Shown: positions 33,890 through 43,587 of the stretch, in pieces
Layout: every line of letters starts with the position of its first letter
Numbering within the stretch: position 1 is the first letter of the stretch
Origin: Methylosinus trichosporium OB3b
GTDB lineage: Bacteria > Pseudomonadota > Alphaproteobacteria > Rhizobiales > Beijerinckiaceae
NCBI RefSeq assembly: GCF_002752655.1
Contig: NZ_CP023739.1
Coordinates: forward strand, 124,001 to 188,000
DNA length: 64,000 bases
Direction: 5' to 3'
Program-made: the position numbers and the translations under genes
The notes under the pieces: model-generated
Told to the model about the DNA's origin: nothing
The model's database searches: none
What the model saw: the letters and a program-made list of their open reading frames with translations, nothing else

Positions 33890-34796
33890 ACATGGGCGCG
33901 GCGCACGAAGACGGCGTTCAGCCACGAAGCGGAGGTCGGCGTGAAGTGGAGGGTCCAGCATGGATGATCGGCGAGCCACTTCATCACAGCGGGATGTTTA
34001 TGCGTCGCGTAATTGTGGAGGGTGGCATGGATGACCTTGCCTGCCGGCACGGTGCGCTCGACGGCGGAAAGGAAGCGGATGAACTCCCGATGGCGATGCT
34101 GCTTCATGCAGCGGCCGATGACGATTCCGTGCAGAATATCGAGCGCGGCGAACAGGGTGGTCGTGCCGTTTCTCTTGTAATCGTGGATCATGGTCCCGCA
34201 TTTTCCGGGTTTGAGCGGCAGGCCGGGCTGTGTGCGGTCGAGCGCCTGGATCTGGCTCTTCTCATCGATGGAGACCACGACGGCGTGAGCCGGCGGGTCC
34301 ATGTAGAGGCCAACGACATCCTCGACCTTCTCGGCGAATTGTGGATCGGCCGACCGCTTGAATGTTCGGATGCGATGCTGCTGGAGGCGATGCTTCTCCC
34401 AGAAGCGCTGCACCGCCCGCAGCGAAATCCCCATGATCTTCGCCATGGCGCGGCCCGTCCAATGAGTGGCCGCTGGGCGGTTCCGAGCAGGTCAATTCGA
34501 GAACTCTGGCGACGAGCTTCGCGTCGAGCGGCGTGCGGCCCGGCTTGCGGGTCTTGTCGCGCAACAGGCCATCGACGCCTTCCTCGGCATAACGCTGCTG
34601 CCAGCGCCGGACCGCCGGACGGCTGACGGCTGACGGCGGCGCGCCGGGCGATCTCCAGAACCGGGAGCCGCTCGCCGGAAAAGAGCACGATCTTTGCGCG
34701 CTGGATATGTTTGAGCGGACGCGAGCGATCGGAAGCGATCGCGTCCAGTCGCTCGCGGTCTTCGTCCCGAAGGATGATGCTGACAGTCTGGGCCAT
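33890..34796 (-). pseudogene. IS630-family transposase, frameshifted and 3'-truncated
   Basis: Starts at 34796 (MAQTVSIILRDEDRERLDAI). It shifts frame near 34620 and again near 34470, then reads AKIMGISLRAVQRFWEKHRL, VVSIDEKSQIQALDRTQPGL (first Asp) and HATLHNYATHKHPAVMKWLA. It breaks off after TPTSASWLNAV, just before the catalytic Glu. Two frameshifts plus the truncation make it dead. Confidence 0.85.
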
Positions 34797-34950
34797 CAGC
34801 CCAGACTCGCACGCCGAGCCGCATTTGTGAATCCTACGTCCGTGTCAGTGCACTAGTGCGCCGCTTCAGCCAATTTGAAAGGGCTTCGCGTTCCCCCGAG
34901 TCGGAGTTTCTGATTCGCTTACGCCATTGATTCGGCCCGAGGAGGCGAGG

Positions 34951-36129
34951 ATGGCGCAGGACGAGACCGGCGAGAAGAAATATGTCGTGCGGCTGAGCGG
35001 CGAGGAGCGCGCGCAGCTCGAAAGCATGTTGAGCAAGGACAAGCACTCGGCCAAGACTTTGGTGAAGGCTTGGATCCTGCGGAAGGCGGACGTGTCCGAG
35101 GCCGGCGAAGGGATGAGCGACGGCGAGATCATCGAGCAGCTGGAGGCGAGCGTGTCGATGGTCTACCGTGTGCGCAAGCAGCTGGTGGAGGAAGGCTTCG
35201 ATGCGGTCTTGACGCGCAAGCAGCGCTCGCGCCCCGCCGTGCCGCGCATATTCGACGGCGAGAAGGAAGCCAAGCTGATCGCGCTGTCATGCTCGGCGCC
35301 GCCGGAAGGCTATGCGCGCTGGTCATTGCGGCTGCTGGAACGAAAAGTGGTCGAGCTCGCCATCGTCGATGCGGCGAGCGACAGCACGATCGGTCGTGTT
35401 TTAAAAAACATCTTGCAGCCCCATCGCAAGGAGCAATGGGTCATTCCTCCGCATGCGGACGCGGCCTTCGTCGCCGCTATGGAGGACGTGCTCGAAGTCT
35501 ATCGGCGTCCGCATGATCCATTGCTGCCCGTGGTCTGTCTCGATGAGGCGACCAAGCAGCTGATGAAGGAGACGCGGCCGCCCATGTCGATGCAGCCCGG
35601 GCAGCCGCAGCGCGTCGACTGTGAATATGAACGCAACGGAACCGCCAGCATCTTCATGATTTTCGCGCCGCTCGAAGGAAAGCGCGAAGCGATCGTGACC
35701 GAGCGCCACACGGCGATCGATTATGCGCATGCGCTCGAGCATGTCGCCGACGTGATGTTTCCGCAGGCGACGAAGATCGTGCTGGTGCAGGACAATCTGA
35801 ACACGCACAAATCCGCCTCGCTCTATCAGGCTTTCGCGCCCGAGAAGGCCCGACGGCTGACCGAGCGTTTCGAGTGGCATCACACGCCCAAGCACGGAAG
35901 CTGGCTCGACATGGCCGAGAGCGAGCTCAGCGTTCTGTCCTCGCAATGTCTCGCGCGCCGCATCCGCGACATCGAGAGCCTGCGCGCCGAAGTCGCCGCC
36001 TGGGTCGCCGACCGCAACACGCATCAGGCGAAGGCGGACTGGCAGTTCACCACCGCCGACGCCCGTATCAAGCTCAAAAGCCTCTACGGTCTTCCCCGTT
36101 CAAAACGGCTGAATCACGCCACTAGCTAG
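34951..36129 (+). CDS. IS630-family transposase
   Basis: 392 residues from ATG 34951 with GGAGGCGAGG upstream. N-terminal helix-turn-helix (GMSDGEIIEQLEASVSMVYR), then a DDE domain: VVCLDEATKQLMKE (Asp), KIVLVQDNLNTHKSASLYQA (Asp), and HTPKHGSWLDMAESELSVLS (Glu). Full length, no frameshift. It is a third IS630 lineage, distinct from the remnants around it, and may still be active. Confidence 0.93.
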   Translation: MAQDETGEKKYVVRLSGEERAQLESMLSKDKHSAKTLVKAWILRKADVSEAGEGMSDGEIIEQLEASVSMVYRVRKQLVEEGFDAVLTRKQRSRPAVPRIFDGEKEAKLIALSCSAPPEGYARWSLRLLERKVVELAIVDAASDSTIGRVLKNILQPHRKEQWVIPPHADAAFVAAMEDVLEVYRRPHDPLLPVVCLDEATKQLMKETRPPMSMQPGQPQRVDCEYERNGTASIFMIFAPLEGKREAIVTERHTAIDYAHALEHVADVMFPQATKIVLVQDNLNTHKSASLYQAFAPEKARRLTERFEWHHTPKHGSWLDMAESELSVLSSQCLARRIRDIESLRAEVAAWVADRNTHQAKADWQFTTADARIKLKSLYGLPRSKRLNHATS

Positions 36130-36185
36130 ATCGTCGTCGGCAAGGTCGTGTTGCGGCTGGCGCAGGACACCGTCGATGTCTGCCG

Positions 36186-36362
36186 CCCTACAGCCCCGAT
36201 CTCAATTCGGTCGAAAAAGCCTACTCAAAGCTGAAAGCCTATCTACGCAAGATCGCCCAGCGAACCGTGTCCGGCCTGATGCGCGCCCTCGAAACATGCG
36301 ACGCACATCTTCCTCCGCGAGGCATGAACTATTTCAAGGCCTGCGAGTATGATACAGATTGA
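36186..36362 (+). pseudogene. IS630-family transposase, C-terminal remnant
   Basis: PYSPDLNSVEKAYSKLKAYL, RKIAQRTVSGLMRALETCDA and MNYFKACEYDTD then TGA. This carries the catalytic Glu and tail of yet another IS630 type. It abuts the intact IS630 transposase, which may have inserted into it. Confidence 0.85.
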
Positions 36363-36416
36363 TCCGAAGCTGCTCTGGACCACGGTCCGTTTCACGCGGA
36401 GAAGGAGACTTGTCTG

Positions 36417-36680
36417 ATGCAAAGTAATAACAAATATTCCGCAGGCGAGGAAAAAAACATCGCGTCCATGTTTGCTGGTATTACCGCTGTGATCTCAGAA
36501 CTTTGTGAATTGCTTATCGAAAAGAAGGCTATTGACCGGAATGAATTAAAGCATCGGCTCTACCGACTGCATGAAAAGGCCGTGAGCCATGGCGGTGCTC
36601 CAGCGGCGGCGGCAGTATCCCATCTGATTCACATCCTGGAAGCGGCGGATACTGAAGGTAAGACTGAGCAGCCGAAATGA
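36417..36680 (+). CDS. small hypothetical protein
   Basis: 87 residues with AAGGAG 10 bp before the ATG. Predicted helical and soluble: MFAGITAVISELCELLIEKK, then ELKHRLYRLHEKAV and a His-containing AVSHLIHILEAADTE end. No family recognised. Base composition is AT-richer than the neighbours, so it probably came from another genome. It lies between IS630 and IS1380 remnants and could be IS cargo. Confidence 0.5.
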   Translation: MQSNNKYSAGEEKNIASMFAGITAVISELCELLIEKKAIDRNELKHRLYRLHEKAVSHGGAPAAAAVSHLIHILEAADTEGKTEQPK

Positions 36681-36877
36681 TCCTCATGCCCTTGATCGAA
36701 ACCTCTTTGGTCACAGGGGTATTCTGCGGCGTCAATTCGTACCCAGCTTCTGATGACGCCTAACCCGTCTTATTCAGGGCGCTTTGGAAGGTTGACGAGC
36801 GTAGCATAGCTCACTGAAACGGCGTAGGATTTGGTTGCTGACACCACCCCTTTCCCGCTGCACTTGCGACGCCCGCC

Positions 36878-37071
36878 ATGACAGACGATACGTTTCCTGC
36901 CTTCTCCTTTCCAGCCGTCCGGGGCAAGAAAGTCACAGCCGCTTTCGATGGCGGCCGCATCTCCTCGGACGGCGGCGTCATGCTGCTCGCCATGGCGGAG
37001 CGCCGGCTCGGCGTCGCCGAGCGGCTGGCGCGCTGCTTTCCCGATCGCCGCGATCCCGCGCGAATCACCCT
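36878..37071 (+). pseudogene. IS1380-family transposase, N-terminal remnant
   Basis: MTDDTFPAFSFPAVRGKKVT, AAFDGGRISSDGGVMLLAMA and RRLGVAERLARCFPDRRDPA match the start of IS1380 transposases, with the first catalytic Asp region. At 37070 the sequence switches into an IS6 fragment. Confidence 0.85.
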
Positions 37072-37235
37072 GCAACTGGTCCTTTCAGATCATATGCATG
37101 AGCTCGATCCCTGAGAGTGTCGCAGCAGCGGATCGAAATGATTTGAAACCCAACATCGGCCGCGTCACCTGCTTCACAGCTCAATGGCCCTGTTCGACGA
37201 TATTATTGAGATATTTGATGCGGCGGATTTCGATG
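37070..37235 (-). pseudogene. internal fragment of an IS6-family element
   Basis: 166 bp closely matching the C-terminal coding part of the A-type IS6 transposase (reverse strand of AACTGGTCCTTTC through GATTTCGATG), with several substitutions and no terminal repeats. It joins the IS1380 remnant to an MFS remnant. Confidence 0.82.
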
Positions 37236-37511
37236 GGCTTTGTCTTGGTCGACGGTGTTTTGCCGCGCCTAAGAGCGGTGTCCGGATCGTTCGACACCAC
37301 ACAACTTCGGCACGTCGCCGAGCAGATCGCCGCCGGAAACGTCGGTGCTTTCGATCAAGCCGCTCCGGGAGTGTCGAAGGTGCTCGGTCCTGCCGCACTG
37401 GCCGGCGGCTTCGGTGAGGTGATGCTCTACTGCGCCATTGGTGTCTGGGTGCTCGCCGCACGCAGCTTCTTCACCTTCGGGAGGAGGAAAGATGTCGATG
37501 GCGCGTCATGA
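37236..37511 (+). pseudogene. probable MFS transporter, C-terminal remnant
   Basis: About 90 residues (LVDGVLPRLRAVSGSFDTTQ, IAAGNVGAFDQAAPGVSKVL, GGFGEVMLYCAIGVWVLAAR then a short basic tail). The pattern of a soluble loop followed by one last membrane helix fits the end of DHA2-type (EmrB/QacA) drug exporters. The rest of the gene is gone. The family call is moderate. Confidence 0.45.
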
Positions 37512-37616
37512 GGTTGGAGCCAGGCGGTCGGTCCGTCCGAGTGTCTTGCGCTATGCCGAGGTCGGCGCGTTCGAGCGACGTACCACCTCGACGAACAGGT
37601 TTCCGGCCCGGGAGAG

Positions 37617-38429
37617 CTATCGCACTGGCGAAGCGACGAGTCCGAACTCGCGATGCAGCGGCGAAGCGAGCTTCGAAACCCGGAAGCCGCGGTGCTGTTC
37701 CGGCAACGTGGATTCCGGCACGAGGCTGACACCGGCGCCCTCTCGAACCAAGGCAATCGCGCTCGACCAGTCGCGCACCTCGATCTCAACGTTCTGGAGC
37801 GTCAATCCAGCCGCTTCGGCAAGCGAGCGGGCGTTCGTATGGCACCCGCCGGTGGCGAGAACGAAGGGCGCTGCCGCCAGTTCGGCCAATGAGACCGAAT
37901 TACGCCGTGACAGGGGATGCGCCGCCGGGAGGATGGGAACCCAGGCATCCCGTCCGAGTGGAACGGCATTTCTGGCAGGAGACGGGTTGAGAACGACGCC
38001 GAGGTCGATCGATCCCGCCGCGAGCCAAGCCTCCACTTCCATGTCGTCGGTTTCGAGCGGCACGAGATCGATGCCCGGATGGAGCGTGCGAAAACGCCGA
38101 AGCAAGGGCGGAAGGACCGTGACGAAGACGCTCGGGAAACCCGCCAGACGGATGGCCCCGGTCTCCTCACCGATCAGCGCCATTGCCTCCCTTTCGATCG
38201 CCTCCAGATGCGAAAGGGCTGTTCGCGCATGGTCGAGCGCGCGCTCTCCGAAGGCGGTCAATTCGACACCCCGTGGCTGGCGGATCAGCAGTTTCACTCC
38301 CAGGCTCTCTTCGAGCGCGGCCAGGGCTTGGCTCATCCCCGATTGGGTGACGCCCAGCTTGTCCGCGGCTGCGGTGAAGCTGCCGGCTTCGGCGACGGCG
38401 ATCAGGCTCTGGAGCTGGGTCAGGTTCAT
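37617..38429 (-). CDS. LysR-family transcriptional regulator
   Basis: 270 residues from ATG 38429 (MNLTQLQSLIAVAEAGSFTA). Winged HTH at 1-60 (AAADKLGVTQSGMSQALAAL, then GVKLLIRQPRGVELTAFG) and a periplasmic-binding-like effector domain (about 90-268). Slightly shorter than the usual 290-300, so the last helix may be trimmed. It is divergent from the glutathione S-transferase gene; the 101-bp AT-rich gap probably carries its binding site, so it likely controls that gene. Confidence 0.9.
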   Translation of the reverse strand: MNLTQLQSLIAVAEAGSFTAAADKLGVTQSGMSQALAALEESLGVKLLIRQPRGVELTAFGERALDHARTALSHLEAIEREAMALIGEETGAIRLAGFPSVFVTVLPPLLRRFRTLHPGIDLVPLETDDMEVEAWLAAGSIDLGVVLNPSPARNAVPLGRDAWVPILPAAHPLSRRNSVSLAELAAAPFVLATGGCHTNARSLAEAAGLTLQNVEIEVRDWSSAIALVREGAGVSLVPESTLPEQHRGFRVSKLASPLHREFGLVASPVR

Positions 38430-38530
38430 AGTAGCCAAGATTATACCAGAAATATGTTCGAGTAATTTTTATTATGTCGTGGAGCCTGTCAGTGTTGGTG
38501 GCTATCTTCCCCCTCAGCGAGGCCCCAACG

Positions 38531-39148
38531 ATGAAGCTCTATTTCGCGCCCGACACCTGTTCGCTCTCGCCGCACATCGTGCTTCAGGAGCTCGGACTGC
38601 CCTACGAGCTCGTACGCGTGAACAATCGGGCGAAGCGCACATCAACGGGGGAGGATTTCCTCGCCATCAATTTGAAGGGCTATGTCGCGGCGCTCGAACT
38701 CGATACCGGCGGCGTTCTGACCGAAGGGCCGGCCATCGTGCAGTATCTGGCCGACCTGAAGCCGGAAGCGGGATTGGCTCCGGCTGCTGGTACGCTGGCG
38801 CGGGTTCGGCTCCAGGAATGGCTCAACTTCATCACCAGCGAGGTCCATGCCGGATCGAGCCCGCTGTTCAATCGAGCCTTGCCGGAGGAGGCGCTGGCGA
38901 TCTTCCGGGATCGGCTATTCCGGCGCCTCGACTTCATCGAGGTGAACCTCGCATCTCGGGATTATCTGATGGGCGACGGCTTCACGGTCGCCGACGCATA
39001 TCTCTTCACCGTGCTCGGCTGGATGGAGGCCTTTTCGATCGACCTCGGCCGTTGGCCGGCGACCGCGCGCTACATGCTGCGGATCGTCGCGCGGGCGTCC
39101 GTCCAAGCTGCTTTGGCGCGGGAGGCGGAGATTCCTGCCGTGGAATGA
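38531..39148 (+). CDS. glutathione S-transferase (beta class)
   Basis: 205 residues from ATG 38531. Thioredoxin-like N-domain with the beta-class start MKLYFAPDTCSLSPHIVLQE, including the conserved Cys10, and the TEGPAIVQYLADLKPE glutathione-binding loop. Helical C-domain with DYLMGDGFTVADAYLFTVLG, the N-capping box. A cytoplasmic detoxification enzyme. Paired with a divergent LysR regulator, a common arrangement for inducible GSTs. Confidence 0.92.
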   Translation: MKLYFAPDTCSLSPHIVLQELGLPYELVRVNNRAKRTSTGEDFLAINLKGYVAALELDTGGVLTEGPAIVQYLADLKPEAGLAPAAGTLARVRLQEWLNFITSEVHAGSSPLFNRALPEEALAIFRDRLFRRLDFIEVNLASRDYLMGDGFTVADAYLFTVLGWMEAFSIDLGRWPATARYMLRIVARASVQAALAREAEIPAVE

Positions 39149-39216
39149 CATGCAAGTTCGACTTCGACCCGTTGATCGGTGAGCGGTCGGTAGTCGCAGC
39201 GCGCGGCAGAGAAGAT

Positions 39217-39441
39217 TCAGGGCGCGTCGTCTCGTCGGAACTTTCCCGGCGCACAGCCGACGATCCGCCGGAAGGTCGTGCTGAAGGCCGCTTCGGATTC
39301 ATAGCCGATGGAAAAGCCGATCGCCCCGACACTGTCGTTCGTCCGCTTGAGCCGTTCAGCCGCGAGCACCATGCGCCAGCGGATGAGATAGTCCAGGGGC
39401 GGTTGTCCAACCCTTCTCGGAAGCACGCTGTCAATCGGCAT
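39217..39441 (-). pseudogene. AraC-family regulator, C-terminal HTH remnant
   Basis: About 65 residues of the double helix-turn-helix: VGQPPLDYLIRWRMVLAAER, LKRTNDSVGAIGFSIGYESE and AAFSTTFRRIVGCAPGKFRR. The sensor domain and first residues of the HTH are missing upstream. Confidence 0.85.
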
Positions 39442-39511
39442 CGAAAATTCTTATGACCTTTTTCAAGCGCAATTTGCGTGCGCGATTGCCCCCGTCTCCT
39501 ATGAGGCGAGG

Positions 39512-39685
39512 ATGAACATGTTCTGCGAGGCAGAGGTCAGGATGTCAATCGGCGTGCTGATCAAGGCCCAGGGGCAGCCGGTGGGCGCCATTGGGGTCAG
39601 CGGCGCGCCGCTCAGCGCCGAGGATGAGGTCTGCGCGAAGTTGGGCATTGCCAAGGTACAAGGTAAACTTGATGCGCCCCGGTAA
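39512..39685 (+). pseudogene. HbpS/GlcG-like haem-binding protein, C-terminal remnant
   Basis: 57-codon frame ending GVLIKAQGQPVGAIGVSGAP, LSAEDEVCAKLGIAKVQGKL. This is the last third of the GlcG/HbpS family (the QPVGAIGVSGA motif). The N-terminal part is absent. In intact loci such genes often precede cupin genes, as here. Confidence 0.6.
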
Positions 39686-39816
39686 CGCCAGGGCCGGAAA
39701 GCAAATATCTGCGCGTATTCCGTCACTGTTCTTCGCCACAAACTGCGAAGAAGCTCTCCCCATTTACGAGCGCTGCGGCCCACGATCCCGCTGGCGCGCC
39801 AGAAAGGGAGCCCCAA

Positions 39817-40305
39817 ATGCCACAATCCCAGCTCTCGCACGCCGCACAAATGGCAGTGCCGAAGATCGAAGCCGACATCAAAAGGCGCCTGTTTCTCGGC
39901 GCTATGGCCGGCGCCGCCTTCGCGTTTTCCGACGTCCCGCTGCTGGCCCAATTAAACACGGCGGGCAATACCGCCGTTTCGCCGGACGGCATCATCCGCA
40001 CGACGCTTCAGAATTATATCAATGCCGCGGGGGAAGAGTTCCGAATGGTTCTGACGACCTTTCCGGCGGGCGTAGGTCTCCCGACGCACCATCACCCTTC
40101 GGTTGCACACAACTACGTCCTGGAAGGCGTGGCTGAGTCTCAATACGCGGGCGAGGAGCTTCAGCGCTTTATCGCCGGCGAAAGTTATCAGGACAGAGCC
40201 GAAGCCCAACATACAATCTTCCGCAACCCGGATAGCGCCTCGCCGCTCAAATACCTTATCGTCTACACGGTCACGAAGGGGCAGCCCTACCTGATCATCC
40301 CGTAA
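39817..40305 (+). CDS. exported cupin-domain protein
   Basis: 162 residues. Residues 20-45 (DIKRRLFLGAMAGAAFAFSD) look like a Tat/Sec-type signal following a short N-extension. The cupin fold has its metal site in GLPTHHHPSVAHNYVLEG (His91-93, His98) and a second motif around 125-150. Such small cupins bind a metal ion and may act as oxygenases or sensors; the substrate is unknown. It follows an HbpS-like remnant and may once have shared its operon. Confidence 0.82.
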   Translation: MPQSQLSHAAQMAVPKIEADIKRRLFLGAMAGAAFAFSDVPLLAQLNTAGNTAVSPDGIIRTTLQNYINAAGEEFRMVLTTFPAGVGLPTHHHPSVAHNYVLEGVAESQYAGEELQRFIAGESYQDRAEAQHTIFRNPDSASPLKYLIVYTVTKGQPYLIIP

Positions 40306-40804
40306 ACTGGAATTTGACGCCCAGTGCCGAGAATGCGCGCCTGCTGCACACAATGCTCCGCGTCAACGCCGTTAATGTCCTCAAGGCCATCGAAAGCGGA
40401 CATGCCCTCGCACACACCGAACGTCCGCTCGTGTGAAGGTTTTCGGATGCCGGCCCTTCGCGGACACGCGCCGTTGCGCAGCCGTGGGGCCGGCGTTCGA
40501 AAACCTCCAAGGAAGGAAACCGCGAGTCGGAAGGGCGCCGTCGCCGCCGCGGGCTATGGGGATTTATGCGTCGGCGGAGAGCATCGACGAGGCGTCGGAA
40601 TGACTGACGCCATCGTCACGGCCGATCTCGAGTGATGGAGCAGCGCGAAGGGACTGTCTTCGTCGGCGATGGCATCGGAGTTTTCGCGGCGACGACGGCG
40701 ATGGACGGCGCCCGGCGCAGATTTGTGCGAGCGGCGTCGCAGCCGCAGAGCGATCTGCGGCGACAAGGAGCGCGGTTGCGAGGCCGGGAGTGACATGATC
40801 GCGA
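40306..40804. other. non-coding region downstream of the IS91 transposase
   Basis: About 500 bp with only shadow frames. It contains the imperfect inverted repeat at 40439-40506. It probably includes the terminus of the IS91-type element. Confidence 0.4.
40439..40506. repeat. imperfect 19-20 bp inverted repeat, possible IS91 terminus
   Basis: GGTTTTCGGATGCCGGCCC at 40439 and the reverse complement of GGTTTTCGAACGCCGGCCCC at 40487-40506, 29 bp apart. It lies on the transposase-3' side of the IS91 element, where these rolling-circle elements carry their origin. Confidence 0.5.
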
Positions 40805-41701
40805 TCATGAGCTGTCGATCCTGATCTTCGAGAACGAAAAGCCGCGCGAAGCGCGTCCGCCTTCGAAGGTCTCGACGACGATCATGCGGCCGCCGCAGCA
40901 TGGACATGGATCTGCGAGGATTCTCGGCTCGGGCCCGGCGGCCTCCTCGCGGCGCTCGTCGTCACGCTCACGCGGCGCCGCGGCGTCGAGCAGCTCGCGC
41001 GCGCGGGCGATGTTTTGGACGCGAACGCCGCTGGCGAACAGGCCGTAATGGCGAATGCGATGGAAGCCCGTCGGCAGGACATGGATGAGGAAGCGGCGGA
41101 TGAACTCGCCGTTCGAGAGTCGCATGACCTTTTGCCGAGCGCGGCCCTCGGCGCGGTAATCCTTGTATTTGAAGGTGACGCCGTCGTCGCTGCAGGCCAG
41201 CAGGCGGCTGTTGGAGATGGCGACGCGGTGGGTGTAGCGCGACAGATAGGCCAGCACGGCCTCGGGGCCGCCGAAAGGACGCTTGCTGTAGACCACCCAT
41301 TCGATGGCGCGTGACGGCGCCAGATATTGCGCGAAGGCGGCGCGGTCGGCGAGCGCGGCCGAGGCGCCGAAAAATTGTAGACGCCCGGCGGCGTGGGCTG
41401 CGACGAGCTTTTCGAGAAACAGCCGGCGGAACAGCCGCGACAGCACGCGCACCGGCAGGAAGAAGCCCGGCCGGCACGCGACCCAGCTCCTACCGTCCAA
41501 AGAAACGCCGCCGCCCGGAACGATCATGTGAACATGCGGATGGTGGGTGAGCGCGGACCCCCATGTATGCAGCACGGAGGTCACGCCGATCCGCGCGCCC
41601 AGATGTTTGGGGTCGGCGGCGATGGCGATCGCCGTCTCGGCGGAGGCCTTGAACAGCAGGTCGTAAATCACGGCCTTGTTCTGATAGGCGATGTCGCCGA
41701 T
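40805..41701 (-). pseudogene. IS91-family transposase, 3' part (split by IS66)
   Basis: Codes for about the last 300 residues: IAYQNKAVIYDLLFKASAET, HHPHVHMIVPGGGVSLDG (the HUH metal site), AYLSRYTHRVAISNSRL with the catalytic tyrosine region, and a CPCCGGRM zinc-type motif near the end. It continues the reading frame of 43262-43576 once the 1552-bp IS66 and one 8-bp duplication are removed, giving a 403-aa protein. Confidence 0.9.
41694..41701. repeat. IS66 target-site duplication, left copy
   Basis: TCGCCGAT directly before the IS66 end at 41702; repeated exactly at 43254-43261. Eight bases is the known IS66 duplication length. Confidence 0.95.
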
Positions 41702-43253
41702 GTAACTGCTCAGCCCCGGCATTCGGCGACGTTTCCGGTTTGTGATTGACACGGGAATCGCGACTTGATTCAAGCTGCGAATGGATCGCTCCGCGCTTGA
41801 TTCGCTCGACAAGGAAGCTCTGATCCACCTGATCTTGATGCAGGCGGAGGTGATCGAGCGTCTGACGAAGCGCGTGGCCGAGCTGGAAGCCAAGCTCGGT
41901 CTGCCGAAGAAAACCCCGGACAATTCCAGCACGCCGCCGAGCAAGGGCCAGAAGCCCTCGGCGCCGGCCACCGACAAGACCGGCAAGACGCGAAAATCGC
42001 ATCAAGGCACGCATCGTCCGCTGCACCCGAACCCGACGAAGACGCGCGACATGCCCGCCTGCGCCTGCCAGCATTGCGGCGCCGACGTATCGGGCGCGGC
42101 GCAGCGCGTCTGCGAGGCCTATGATCATATCGAGATTCCGCCGATCGAGCCCGACGTGACCCGCATCAATCTGCACGGCGGGACCTGTCCGAGCTGCGCG
42201 AAAAAATTCAAGGCCGCACCGCCCGCCGACATGCCCAAGGGGTCGCCCTTCGGCGACATCTGCGCGCGCTCGTCCTCTATCTGCGCTTTGCGCAGAACAT
42301 CGCGCTGGAGCGGCTGTCGACGCTGCTCTCCACGCTGTTCGGGCTCGACGTCAGCGAGGGCGCGATCGTCGAGTTGCTGCGCGCCTCTCGCACGGCTTTC
42401 GCCGCGCAGCGCGAGGCGATCCGCGCGCGGCTGCTCGCGGGAACCGTGCCGCAATCGGACGAGACCGGCCTGCGCGTCGGCAAGGCCAATTGGTATCTGT
42501 GGGTGTTCCACCACGAGGAGAGCGCCGTCTTCGTCGCAAAGCCCACGCGCGCGCAGACTGTCGTCTCCGATTTTCTCGGCGATGTGAGGCCGGACTATTG
42601 GGTTTCGGATCGCTACGCCGGCCAGATGGGATGGGCGATGAAGGATCATCAGGTCTGCCTCGCGCATCTCATTCGCGACGTGCAATATGCGATCGATTGT
42701 GGCGACGACGTGCTCGGCCCCGATCTGCGCCGCCTGCTCGAGCAGGCTTGCGGGATCGGCGCGCGCCGCGCCGATCTGTCGGACGCGACGCTGAAAAGCT
42801 ACAAATATCGGCTGGAGGCGCGGCTCGATCGCCTGATGGCGCGCGCGCCGAAGCAGCCTGCCGGCGTCAAGCTCGCGGCGATGATCAAGCGGACGCGGCG
42901 GTTCCTGTTCGTGTTCCTGACCAACCGCGATTTGCCGGCGACCAACAACGGCTCCGAGCGGGCGATCCGGCCCTGCGTCATCTTCCGCAAGGTCACCTAT
43001 TGCTTTCGCAGCGGCTGGGGCGCCGAGCTCTACGCCGACATCCGCTCGGTGATCGAGACCGGACGCCGCCGCGCCATCGACGCCCTCGAGGCGATCCGCC
43101 TCACCCTCGCCGGAATGCCGCTCGCGTCGCCCGTCCCATCATGAGGGGGGCGCCGCGAGCCGAAATCTGTCCCGCCCGCCAAAAAATTAACAGCTCCATC
43201 CCCGCACAGAATCCGCCTCACGGTGCAACCGCGGAGCGAGCCTGAGCAATTAC
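41702..43253 (+). mobile_element. IS66-family element (tnpC-only type)
   Basis: 1552 bp bounded by inverted repeats (GTAACTGCTCAG... and the complement GTAATTGCTCAG...) and by a perfect 8-bp target duplication TCGCCGAT. It carries only tnpC, without tnpA or tnpB, as in the ISBst12 subgroup. It interrupts an IS91 transposase gene. Confidence 0.95.
41781..43144 (+). pseudogene. tnpC: IS66-family transposase TnpC, frameshifted
   Basis: First frame (41781 to about 42258): leucine-zipper-like MQAEVIERLTKRVAELEAKL, then CQHCGADVSGAAQRVCEAYD and CPSCAKKF zinc-binding motifs. Second frame from about 42260: LRALVLYLRFAQNIALERLS, VPQSDETGLRVGKANWYLW with a catalytic Asp, VSDRYAGQMG and TNNGSERAIRPCVIFRKVTY with the Glu. 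A single missing base near 42258 (in TTCGGCGACATC) breaks the frame. The element's ends are intact, so it inserted while active and decayed later, unless the slip is translational. Confidence 0.88.
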
Positions 43254-43261
43254 TCGCCGAT
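43254..43261. repeat. IS66 target-site duplication, right copy
   Basis: TCGCCGAT directly after the IS66 end at 43253, identical to 41694-41701. Confidence 0.95.
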
Positions 43262-43576
43262 CGCCGCCGGCAGAGTAAAGACCATATGGTAGTAGGGGAC
43301 GGGCAGCAGCTCGGCCTCGCGCTCGGCCAGCCATCTCTTCGCCGCCGCGCCCTGGCACATCGGGCAGTGCCGATTGCGACAACTATTGTACGCGATGACT
43401 TCGTGGGCGCAGTCCTCGCAGCGCGCGACATGCCCGCCGAGAGCCGCCGTGCGGCAGCTCTCGATCGCCGACATCACCTTCGATTGGCCGAGGCTCAAAT
43501 GACCGGCGTTGGCTCTGCGCCACGCCGCGCCATGGTCGCGGAAAATATCCGCGACCTCCAACCCGGATCGCGCCAT
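43262..43576 (-). pseudogene. IS91-family transposase, 5' part (split by IS66)
   Basis: Starts at ATG 43576 (MARSGLEVADIFRDHGAAWR). It carries the N-terminal zinc-binding region CEDCAHEVIAYNSCRNRHCP with MCQ following, then VPYYHMVFTLPAAIG, where the IS66 insertion cuts it. The 3' part is at 40805-41701. Confidence 0.92.
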
Positions 43577-43587
43577 AACCCCGGCGT

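Noticed and set aside
33580..34626. 348-codon frame starting like IS256
   Set aside because: Only the first 98 codons are IS256; the rest is the reverse strand of an IS630 transposase.
36948..37511. 187-codon frame as one gene
   Set aside because: It strings together IS1380, reverse-strand IS6 and MFS remnants.
37438..39456. 672-codon plus-strand frame
   Set aside because: Antisense or off-frame to the LysR and GST genes, which are clearly real; composition is low-complexity.
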